Origin: Ottelia alismoides
Lineage: Eukaryota > Streptophyta > Magnoliopsida > Alismatales > Hydrocharitaceae
Assembly (NCBI GenBank): GCA_037367405.1
Contig: JAZKJV010006951.1
Span: 434,001 to 498,000, forward strand
Direction: 5' to 3'
DNA length: 64,000 bases
Positions 45,247 to 55,572 of this stretch are shown here, one piece after another (positions within the stretch are counted from its first letter, which is position 1; each line of letters begins with the position of its first letter). The notes under the pieces are model-generated. The model made no database searches. It saw only the letters and a program-made list of their open reading frames with translations, and was not told the origin of the DNA. The translations under genes and the position numbers were made by a program.

Positions 45247-46469
45247 TCTGATAACTAGGATTTTGCGAGGGTCAAAATACGTCTCACACAAGGTGGAGAC
45301 GACGTCGTTGAGGCGACCGCTCATGAAACCCCATTTAAGCAGCAATTAACCAACAAGAAAGAATAAGTCAATTAAGTCCCAAAAATGTGAATTAAAATTT
45401 ATTAACTGTACCATAATGATGCATAGTGCGTAAGCATGTAGAGCTAGAACCATAGAGAGCAAAAACTGGTAGCCTACAATTATTCACATACAAGTGAGTC
45501 ATGTATGCACACAAGTCTTTTTGTGGGATTTTTTGTGTTATATATATATATATTATTTGATTTTTGGTTTTAAAATTTTTATTTGATTTTTAATTTTAAT
45601 TTTTTTTATTTTATGTTTTTGTATATTTTTTATATTTTCTTTTTGAAATAAGATATAAAGCCTTATAGAATATATAATAAAAGAGAGATAAGAGAGAGAC
45701 GGGGATAGGGAAAAATACTCAAAATGTGTAAATAAAAATTTCTTGTGTTTTTTATATTTTTCGTATGTTTTTGTGATTTTTTTTCTAGATTTTTCTTATT
45801 TTTTTTGGGATTTTTAAAGTAAAAAATACTGAAAACAGGGAATAAATTACTGGTTGAAATTAAATTGAGGGTGAAAAATATCAAATCGTGTCCAAAATTC
45901 CTTAAATTAATTCTAAAACAAAGATAGTAAAATACTGAAATTCAGAATCAGAGATTGTATTTTTATGATTTTTCTAGGATTATTAATATTTTTATGAAGG
46001 TTTTTGGGCTTTTTAAATTTTTAGGAGTTTTGTTTTATATTTGTTTCGTGATTTTTGGATAGAAAATCAAACACACTAAAAGGAACAACATATATATATA
46101 TATTAGGGAATTTTTCAAGAAATTTTTATATTTTTTGAGGATTTTATAATTTAAAAAGGGCAAAAAGGGCTCCTATTTCAATTTTAATAAATGGATAAAA
46201 TGCACAAAATGGCCAAATAAATGTACAGCGTGGATCTACAAAGCACAACGCATTTATCCTAATTTTTGTGGATTTTTAGGAGCAAGCTAGGTATTTTTAA
46301 TAAATACATTACACACATAAAATAACACAGCCTGGCAGGGGAAAAATGCAATAAAAAAACATACAGGGACTCAATTACAATATTACCTTCATGAAAGAAC
46401 ATTTATTTAAATATATGAGGGTATTCTACAATTACAAAAACTATAAGGGGTTGTGTGCAAATTTCACGA

Positions 46470-46495
46470 GCCTCACGTGGGAGTACACGTGAGGC
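46470..46495. repeat. G-box inverted repeat in LTR A (5' copy)
   Basis: gcctcacgtg (46470-46479) and cacgtgaggc (46486-46495) form a perfect 10-bp stem with two CACGTG cores, as at 18312-18339. Confidence 0.8.
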
Positions 46496-47616
46496 GGGGA
46501 GGGACCAATTTGTAATAAAAAGAAATACAGGTATCCTAAGGCAAAATTCCCTATTTTATTTACTCATGGCATTTAATTTACCTGATTAAATAATAAAATA
46601 CAAAAAGCGGGGTGTAGATTTGCAAATTACCCCCAACGAGGCGCGTGCGGACGACTGGATCTGATTTACTTGCCACGCGACGCCTCCTCTGCGCTCGATG
46701 ATGTTTCGCCGATGGAGGGTGGAGATTAGACCAGCCTTGCTGATCTGACGACTTTGATGCTCAGCATCCAACGGCTGATGCTCGACCTGGGACGCCTTCC
46801 TGATCTGACAGTTGCTACTGTCCATGAAGAACATGGAAGAACACAGAGGTTCCTTGCCCTTGATCTTTGACTCCTCCTTCACCCTACGGTCTTCGACGAT
46901 GGGAATGGGCTCCACATGTCCGGAAAGGTCCTCCGCAGCTTCTGGGGTACACAAGAAGGCCTGGGACCTCATGAATCGGTCCAGCGAGCTCGGAGAAGCA
47001 AAGGGGTCCTAGGAACCTTACAGTCGATATATTTGAGTCCCAAAGGACTCCTTTTAGCATATGACCTACACCAAAATAAAGAGTGGCTCGAGGGGGTTTC
47101 CATCGACCAGGAGTTAAGGCTTCAGAGGTCAAAAAGAGACGTGGATGGCAAGGTCCGGTAAAGAAGAGGAGTAGGACATCGATTCGTAGAGAAAGAATCG
47201 CTCCGGTTGATCAGGGGTGTTTGCGAGATGGAGAACGCGTAGGGGGGTTGAAATGATGATGAGCAGGAGGTTGGGGGCACCACTAAATCAGCTTGGATGG
47301 GTTCACTGGAGCGGGGCTCCGACGAACTTCGATCTAGCTCTAATCGGGCACATACGGTCGTAATAAATAAACTAACTACTGGATTACACTCTAGAAGAGA
47401 AAACAAAGAAATTAAACTAGGTAAAATATCTCTTATACCTGGTGAAACACCAGGGAGCAGGGCTTCGGCGGAGCTCTGCCGTTGGTGCACCCCTACTTCC
47501 TCTGATCGATTTGCGCCTCGAGAGGGTTCCTTCTGTCACAAGGGACCTCGCTAGGCTGAAGGCAAGGGTGTAAGACGACAAAGATGATCAAAGAATTTAA
47601 GGAGGACAGAGGTGTT

Positions 47617-47624
47617 TATTTATA
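47617..47624 (-). promoter_or_regulatory. TATA box of LTR A (5' copy)
   Basis: The minus strand reads TATAAATA followed by aacacctct. Confidence 0.68.
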
Positions 47625-49138
47625 CATATATTCGAGCACCCTTATTGGTCGCCATTTTGGATCGAATCGACGCCATGTACAAAAAATCATGGGGTCGGGC
47701 GTGTATCGATGATGTACAAGGAATAATCTTCTAGAAGAGTCTTATCGTTCTCGAGCTACACAAATTGCATGAAAATTTGGAGAAGCAGAGCTCTCGTGAT
47801 ATGTCAGAGGCTTAAGGCTAGGGTCGGAGGAGTTGACCCGCGGTCAACCCTTGGCGGCCTGCAACTGGTCCACGCAGGCCGCTAGAAGACAAAACAGGAT
47901 GTATTATTAACGAGTAATTTATTTAAATTAGTAAATGATTTTAGTATTTTTTGAATATAAAATAAAATTTTTTTATTATTTTATGTAGTATTTTAATATG
48001 ATTTTTATTTAATTTTTTGGCTTTATATATTGGTAATTAATTTTTATTAGTGTATTTATAGGTATATTTACCCATGTTTTGTGTATTTTATTTTTATTTT
48101 GTATATTTTATTTTATTATTGTATTTTCTTCTTTTATATATTTACAAATTATTTTTTTAGTATAGATATATTTTTATTTGATTTTTATGAGTTTATTTGC
48201 ACATTTAAATAAATAGGTATATGAATTGTATAGGTATAGGTATAGGTATTTTGCTTATGTTTTGTATACTTCTTTTTATTTTAATGCATTTTAATGAGTT
48301 TTCATCTGTGTTTTTTTATTTTTAATAGAATATATATGATATTGACCATATTCTAAAAATATGAAAGAATAAAATAATTAAAGAATATAATTCCTTTTAT
48401 TTATATACATATAGGTATTTCATCTATGTTTTTATATAACTTTATTTTATTTTTCATTTTCTTGTTAGTTTTATTTTTGATTTTGATGTACACATAAATT
48501 ATAGATAATATTTAAAAAATTATAAAAATATGAATTTGTAAAAATAGTAAGTGAGGAATAAATTGAATATTTTAATCAGTATTACGTACAATAAGGGCCC
48601 AAAATTAGAGGTAATTTTGATAGATTTTGAGTTTTTATTTGGAAGATATGGGTCTGTGAAGTTTGGTTTTTGACTTTTTATTCTGAGTATAAAATGTACA
48701 CTATGTATCATTTTTGTACAAACTCAATTTTGTATTTTTATTTACATTATTATCTACAACTTTTATGTACAAAGTTTCTTTATTTGATGAATAAATAATT
48801 AGGTACTAAATAGATGCCAAAATGCATAAATCAAGAATGAATAAATGAAATATTTATTGTATTTACGGCCCTTATCTCCCCCTACTTTATTCCGTGTCGA
48901 CCAATTCCACTCTGGACTTGGTCTCGGGGTTAGGTTCATAAAATATTTGCAATATTTTATTTCTTTTTCTTTTCTTCTCTTTATTCTATAATTTTGGCAT
49001 TAAAAACCTTATTTTATGTACAATAAATGCAATGAATAATGAATGCTATTATAGACAAATTAAATTTATTTACATGCATTAGCTAGGGTTTTCAAGGCCA
49101 AAATGATAGAATAAAGGTGATGAAATGGAGATTCATCA

Positions 49139-49612
49139 AAGGTCCTCCGTAGAATCAGAAGTGTATCCATGCTGCCGATGCTACAAACGCGCTCTCCTCC
49201 TCCTCTCATCTCCTTGAGTAGAAATCCTCGAATGGTGTTGATGGGGCTCTGAAATATGATGCCTCTTCTCCTCGTCCTCTGAAGACTCCCCAAGTAGAGT
49301 TCCATAGATGCCCCTCCTCGTGTCCCTTGCCCGGTCAGGTACGGTCACGATCCTTCTGCTCCTGAGTGACATGTTATTAGACTCGTCACACGAAAGAATC
49401 TCATGTTCAGATTTAGGAGATGTTGAATAGTATATCTGACCAAAGTGCTGCTGAGAGCTAGAACGGTTCAGGCTATTGGGGTTAGCCTGAACATGGGCTG
49501 GGATAGAGGTAGAGGGTGTAGTCTGCTCGTCTCTCCATATGGACAGGCGGTTGACATCGACCCGTAAGTCATGAATCTCATTCTTGTAAGAACGAAGCTC
49601 GTCAGATAGCAT
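49139..49612 (-). pseudogene. gag: Element B gag, C-terminal fragment
   Basis: A 143-codon frame (49181-49612) contains VQANPNSLNR, matching KANPNSFKK in the gag of A, then NNMSLRSRR, matching AVTLRSGR, and an acidic stretch. A frameshift near 49190 leads to the border with LTR A at 49139. The gag core that should precede it is missing: the fragment is joined directly to a reversed leader. The next part of B (spacer and protease) is at 19700 on the other strand. Confidence 0.8.
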
Positions 49613-49624
49613 CGTTGTCGGGGA
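49607..49624 (+). other. Second primer-site-like sequence, plus strand, in B
   Basis: tagcatcgttgtcgggga fits the tRNA-Asp site at most positions and is preceded by gtcaga, like the LTR-end plus GA of B. It points the opposite way from the element's own primer site. Confidence 0.7.
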
Positions 49625-51199
49625 GTCAAATGACTTAGGAGTTAATTTAAAATTGTGGATTTATATTTTCATTTACTCGGGTAGTCTGACCCCCGAGCCA
49701 CTTGTAATTAATCCATTATTCTCTCATTTTTTCTTCGTATTCTTTTATATATTTTATTTTTTACTCTATAATATAAATCTCATTTTCCTTGCGAGGGCCC
49801 GGTGGGATTGGAGTGCATCGGAGGTCGACGGACGCGACGCGCGCCAACTGCTGAAGAGCAAGGAGAATTAATTTATTTTTGAGAGAGTTTTTGTAATTGT
49901 TGTAATTACTTAGGTAGTTTGCTCCTTTACAGCGGCTCTTGTGTGAGAGCTCGTGCATTAAAAAGACTTGGACATTATTTGTGATGTGTCGACATCTGTT
50001 TCACTCTCCGATAAGGGTGGGGTTCGACTTGAGTGGCGAATTAAGGATTAGGCACACGGTAGTTTAGAATCAAATTTGTTTGTGACCATCGTAATTTAGG
50101 CCACACATATCTTAGAATATTCACTTATCTTATAAGATTCATAATGAGACGCACATAGACACGTACTACTTAGCTCAAATTAAATCAATTCTTCCCCTCT
50201 AATAGTATACTATTTAGGTGTGATTTTCTCGATCTACATGCATTTAGTGTAATATTTACAAAATCAATTTTGCATAATGCATGGAGAGTGCTGGGATTCA
50301 CTGTAAGTATACCTTCTTCTAAGCATGCATCATCAACTCATGTTTGCATTCTGATTTCCTATTCCCCTCTTGTTTTACAACTTAAGGTCAAAAAGGAAAT
50401 TGGGACTGAATGGTAGACGTGTTTATGCGTTCAGATAAATTTTAAGTGATAACCTAACTCTAAAATTGGGACTGAATTGAGCAGATCGATTATTTAAAAT
50501 GGAATAAAGAGAACCCTGTTCTTGGGTGCATAAAGCCCTTATTGTTTGTTTTACTTGCGAGTGTGAGAGAGAGAGACAACCCTAGGATAGAGCCAAGCCA
50601 TGATTTCTTGCTTACTACTGGTTCTTTCTTTTTAGGCGATTAGCTACTTTTCAATGAGGAATAAGGGTAGTCGTATTTATTCGGTCCAGACTTCCTTAGC
50701 AGAGTGGGAGGTTTAGAGGGTGCCTTAGTCCTCAAGGAACGGGCTCCGGCCTGTACTTACTCCTATACTAGACAAAAGTAGGTCAAACTAGTCGTAAGAA
50801 CCGGTCTAGTCTGTAGGAAAATACGGGCACCTAACAGCTCGCTAATCTTTCCAAGATTATATTTATCACCAACTAAAATTGACAAGATAATTCGGACGAA
50901 CTCTTACGGCCATCACGCGTTGAGTTGGTTAAAAATTGAGGGTTTGAATTGTGTTTGTATTGTGTGAGTTTACTCCGCACATTTACGTGCACCATAGAAC
51001 TAGCGCCTCATTGGATATCGAGATCTAATCGGTTCTTTTGACATCGAAGATGACTGATTGGGGGGGATATTTATTCGGACTTTGTGAATCTCTCGTTGAA
51101 CCCTCCAAGAAGTATGTCTTCACAGGTCTATGCGCAACTTGGACCAACTTGAGCTCATGACCCCTTTGAGCCCAGGATCACCCACTCTTGTCGCTTGCC
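49625..51199 (+). other. Element B leader in reversed orientation
   Basis: Read on the plus strand this corresponds to the minus-strand leader of A. First comes tgcgagggcccgg near 49790 (A: gatgcgagggtccgcc), then the catggagag...cactgtaagt block at 50280-50320 (A minus strand: 44560-44530), and then ttgtgtttgtattgtgtg near 50950. It ends close to an ATG at 51113 with a short frame. Yet it sits inside the minus-strand element B, between its primer site and its gag. No gene seen. Confidence 0.6.
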
Positions 51200-51217
51200 T
51201 CTCCGACAATGACACCA
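51200..51217 (-). other. Element B primer binding site (tRNA-Asp type)
   Basis: The minus strand reads TGGTGTCATTGTCGGAGA, two bases (GA) after the LTR end CTCA. It has more mismatches to tRNA-Asp than the sites of A and D. Confidence 0.85.
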
Positions 51218-51219
51218 TC

Positions 51220-53910
51220 TGAGGAGTCGCTAAATACGATATTTAATTTGGGCACATTGTAGTACGTGTACTTAGCGAATCAATCAAAATCGAGAGAAGA
51301 TCTCTGTGAAGAGTGTCTCGTCTTAACTTATAGATCGGGCAAGTCTGGGGTCGAACACAAGGAGGCAAAGGAACAACTTTGGGGTAAATTCAAAAATTTA
51401 GATGTAGATTTCCAATGCGGATTTTTTTATTTTTTTAATGCAAAATGAATGCCAACTACAAGATGCAGTTGAATTAAGACACTATGAAAACACACAACTT
51501 ATACCAATTAATTTTAATATGAAATTAATCCAATTTAGCCAAATTATATTTTTTAGTAAACTTAATCCAATGATGAATGCAACATATATTTTTTGGGATT
51601 TTCAGGGTTAAAAAGTAATAATGAAAAATGCACACTTTTTATGGGTATTTTCGTAATTTTTCACACGAACAGTAATAAAAAATTATGAAAATTTACCAAA
51701 ACATAAACACGATGCAAGGAAGCTATAGTAATATTTTTGGATTTTTTGGACAAAATATGAATTTTTTATGGATTTTTTAGTGAAAATAGAGTGACAGTAA
51801 GTAATTAACTCCTAATAAATCCACAGTAGCAAGTTAATTAGAGTGCGAATTATCTCAACAAATATTTAGATGCTCAATTCCGGAGAGTTGAAATTTTGCA
51901 AAAAGGACGTATGTGATTTAATTAAAAATCAACTACGAAAATCATTCTATGATTTTTTTCAGGCACAAGACAACTCCACTTTGAATGAAATTTGGACAGT
52001 ATCTCAATCCACATTTGAAGGCATGTATAATATTTGTGGAATTTTTAGAGCAAATATGTGTCAGATATGTATTTAAGAGCACAGAGTGGCTAAAATATGT
52101 AGAATTTTAGTTAGACAATTTTAATTAATTAGCCAAAGACCATAAAAATATAAATAAATATGCAAGTGATAGAGAATTAGTTGCTTCACATCAAGACATT
52201 TTTCATTGAATAAAATGACGCTTAATTCAAGTCTAAATTATAAGTAAAACATAGGGGCATCCGTGCAAACATGAATAAAATTAAACAAAACAAAATAATT
52301 ACAGGGAATGATTTGTAATTACAAGAACATGACGGGAACTATATGTAATTTCTACATAATAAACAAAATAAAAAAGGACCTTTCCTTGTTCTTCCTGGAG
52401 ACGCAGGCGGAAGAACCCAACACGGGGACGGTGACATCGACGGTGTCGGGCGGTTGCGATGTGCGCGAGGGATGGCGACGAGGGGTGGCAGCGGTGTGGG
52501 GGGTCACAGTGGTCGGCAGAGAGGACGGGGGGGAAGTGTGGTGGCGCTACCGCTCCCACGTGTGTATGTTTTTTTTTTGAAATCTTTTTAATTCTATGAT
52601 GATTTTTTCAATATATATATATATGATTTTTTTAAACATGAAACAATATGTACACAAAAAAGGGGAAAATGGTAGATCAAGGTGGTAGTATGATGAAATA
52701 GAACAAATGGAGGATGATGGGCTGTGATATGATGTGATAAAAAATGCATAAATAACAAGATGATAAAATGAGAAGAAAAATTACCTACGATGGAGACGGT
52801 CACCTATGATGTGCTCACGAGAGCACGGTCTTCGCTCGAATCATCGGCGTACGATGAGCTCGAGTGGTTGCATCGCTGTCACCGATTTAACACTGAGAAC
52901 TAGGCTCTCATCACATAAAGATGGATCATGTGCAAAATGAGGAGGATTGGATGTATATAAAGAGAAGATATGAGAAGTTATTAAGCGGTGGAGTTGAATG
53001 GGAGGTTATATTATTAATGGAGTAGAATAGGAGGTTTAAAAATGGTGGGGCTTAATGGAGTTTGGTGGTAGAATGGAGTTGAATGGTGGTTATTGTAAAG
53101 AATGAAAAATAAATAAAGGAAAATAAAATGAAATAAGTAGGCTACTTTAAATACAAAAAAATATAAAGAAGGAAAAAATAGTGGAGAATTTACAAAGGAA
53201 TACATACAACATGTACAATTTTTTGTTTGCTTTTCTAATATGTATTTTTTTGTCTTTTTAATAAGAGATATTTACAAAGAAAAAATACAATAAAATACTA
53301 TAATCAAAATACAACACACGCGTAATTTTTTTGTATTTTTTAGTAATTAAGAAAGATAAAATAATAAATGAAGAAAGAATGAATATATATACATAATGTA
53401 CAATGTACATCTAGGTCCCCAAACTCAACTTTTGCAAATGAGCTCCGATTTTTAATGAAACCACTTCTTTTGGATAAATAATTTTCTAACTTGAACATTA
53501 AAAGTGAGTTTGGTGAATTTGGAGTTCATACGGAGCCGAAATTTGGCTTGGAGTTGGTCTTTATGGCTTTTCCCCTTTGTTATCTAGGAGCATTTATTTG
53601 AGCTAAAATTTGCTTTGTATTTTTGTATTTTTATATACATTTTTATGAACAGGTTAGAAAAGAATTAGCCAAAAAGGACTTGAAATGAAATTATTAAAAA
53701 TACATGAAGTTTTGGGCTATTTAAAGCTAAAAAAGTCCTTTAATTTTGCGGCTTTTTATTATTAATTTATTTTGTACAATCTAATATACAATAATTAGTG
53801 TGTTTTATTTACAAGAGTCATTTTGTTAATTTAATGATTTTATGTATATTTATTTGAGATTTTACTCGAGGATTTTACTAAGATTAAGATATTGAGATTA
53901 TGAATCGTTA
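51220..53910 (-). repeat. LTR B, 5' copy
   Basis: It matches the 3' LTR of B (25709-28690) in reverse. It is about 290 bp shorter, mostly from losses in the GC-rich block near 52400-52560. The TATA box is at 52954-52961. The start is eroded: the first bases that match are AACGATTC at 53908, directly after RT codons of element H. Confidence 0.88.
52954..52961 (-). promoter_or_regulatory. TATA box of LTR B (5' copy)
   Basis: The minus strand reads TTTATATA followed by catcc, as in the 3' copy. Confidence 0.6.
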
Positions 53911-54560
53911 ATATAATCCAATGGGCATCCATTTGAAAGCATACATTCCGAACAGACAGGTGAATGTCATCTTTTCTTTGTCTTCATAAGCAATGGCTCT
54001 TCCCGTATAACAGTTTAATGATCTGATCGATGAATGGCAGCGGTAAGTGATCCTTCTTGGTTGCTTGATTCAATATATAGTCCATACAAACGTGCCAAGA
54101 AGTAGGTACTCGAGTAGCGATCTCCTCAACATCCTCATTTATCATTGTAGTAATAATCATCTTCGTGGGTACCACATGTAATGGAATAATCCAATTAGAG
54201 TCGTAGATGGGATAAGATAAAATCGGTGCTCCACTACTTGGGTATATCCTCCATAACCACCTCTTGCAGATTCGAGTTCAGCCTGCGTTGAGACTCACGA
54301 GAAGGTTTGGAGTCATCCTTGACAAAGATGTGGTGGGAGCACAAAACCAGAATAATCCCATGGAGATCAGCTACTGACCACCTGATTGCCTTGCAGTTCT
54401 TTTCAAGAATCTCCATGAGACGAGATTCTTGTTCATTAGTCATATTAATAGTGATGATGACCGGAAACACTTTAGGATCTCTAGCAAGGAATCGGTATTT
54501 CATGCTTTGTGGCAATGATTTAAGCTCAGGGGGAGAAGGAAAGGGAGAGCTAGTCTGACT
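53911..54560 (-). pseudogene. pol: Element H reverse transcriptase, N-terminal half
   Basis: The frame 54234-54515 reads SMKYRFLARDPKVFPVIIT, ESRLMEILEKNCKAIRWSVADLHG, SHHIFVKDDSKPSRESQRRLN. The frame 53984-54175 holds VEEIATRVPTSWHVCMDY and KDHLPLPFIDQI. The last readable stretch is YAFKWMPIGLY, which stops at the border with LTR B at about 53911. The following residues are found at 28691 on the plus strand. Frames are interrupted by stops and shifts. Confidence 0.87.
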
Positions 54561-55080
54561 AGGGCTTGAGTATAGTCTACTAGGTCGATCTGGATAAGCT
54601 GGGTTTGTTCTTACTCAGAAAGATCTAGAGATCACTGGATATTCTGAACTTATTCAGTCTTCAGTTTGTTGTAGGCTCTGTAGATGAAGTCCGATGTGAT
54701 GACAATTCCACGAAGCACTGCCATTCAACATTTTCAGAATATGACTTATTTGAGGGTAATTGACTACTACGGTTATCCACTTCAGACTCAGAGGGATTAA
54801 GAATATTGGAATGATCTGAAAAGGTCTCAGAATTGTCTCCATCAAAAATCTCACTATTCAGTTCTAGGATTGTATTCTCCAACCTCCCAACATCTGATAT
54901 TTCAATCTTAGATTCTACTGAAGGCGTGATGAACGATTGGGTACTAGGTTCAGCCCAGACAACCTCATCATCTATTTGTATGAAATCACAATCCTGATGT
55001 CTATCGGGTTCGTCATCATATGCTCGATCAGATTCAGTTGATCTAGATTGCTGGTCTTGGATCGTCTCTATATGTATACT
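54561..55080 (-). pseudogene. pol: Element H acidic linker
   Basis: Frames such as 54661-54882 (ENTILELNSEIFDGDNSETF) are rich in Glu, Asp, Asn and Ser. They link protease to RT as in A and B. IDDEVVWAEP near 54975-54950 matches DDEAVWADP in fragment E. Confidence 0.72.
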
Positions 55081-55572
55081 TTTGCCCTAATCATGAAAGT
55101 ACACCTTCCAGTACCATAGTCAGAGATGGCCTTTGTTGTCGCCAAGAAAGGTCATCCTAATATGATCGGGGTATTGGTCATGTATTCAGGGACTGCCATG
55201 TCCAACATTACAAAGTCCATGGGAAATTACAAACCCTGAATGGTGACGATACTATATTTAATTAAACCTTTATTCCTCTTGATCGATCTATAAGCAAATT
55301 GTAAGATTGTTTGGCTTGTACGAAGAGGTCGAAACTCAAACTTTTAGAGTAAGGAAGAAGGAATAAGATTAATCGAAGATCTGCCATCTAATAGAGTACG
55401 TGCAAAAGTCTTATGGAGGATCTCGCATCTCGCAGATGGTGCTCCTGTGTTTGGTCACTTGGTTGGCAGTTAGTTCTAATAGAGTACGTGCAAAAGTCTT
55501 ACAGGGCATGTTTCCTTAGTCAACATGTGAATTTTTGAACAATAGTTGTGTTGCCTCTTCTTTCCGTGGACC
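55081..55572 (-). pseudogene. pol: Element H protease, N-terminus cut by element F
   Basis: Across frames I read APSARCEILHKTFARTLLDGRSSINLIPS, then LQFAYRSIKR, then FPMDFVMLDMAVPEYMTNTPIILG. The active-site DSG is changed to DGR. A 27-base direct repeat (55387-55413 and 55475-55501) lies in it. Upstream, GPRKEEATQLLF is read up to 55570, where the LTR of F begins. Confidence 0.82.
55387..55501. repeat. 27-bp exact direct repeat in H protease
   Basis: tctaatagagtacgtgcaaa plus agtctta occurs at 55387-55413 and again at 55475-55501, 88 bp apart. It duplicates the codons of the active-site strand in a second place. Confidence 0.9.

Larger units (their letters stand above)
33220..49138 (-). mobile_element. 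Element A: Athila-type retrotransposon, main part
   Basis: Minus-strand order: 5' LTR (49138-45249), primer site, leader, gag, protease, RT, RNase H, integrase, 3' UTR, polypurine tract and the start of the 3' LTR. Including the displaced rest of the 3' LTR the element would be about 19.4 kb. Its reading frames are broken in many places. No env-like frame is visible after integrase. Flanks are ACCTT before the 5' LTR and ACATG after the 3' LTR (at 19546), which agree at three of five positions and may be a decayed target-site duplication. Confidence 0.88.
45249..49138 (-). repeat. LTR A, 5' copy, complete
   Basis: It starts TGATGAATCTCC at 49138 and ends TTATCA at 45249, length 3890 bp. The TATA box is at 47617-47624, the GC-rich R/U5 block at 46600-47560 and the G-box pair at 46470-46495. 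Relative to the 3' copy it lacks 74 bp in U3 (junction aatttt/gggccc near 48597). Minus-strand frames of 60-128 codons at 46586-47490 lie in R/U5. Confidence 0.92.
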
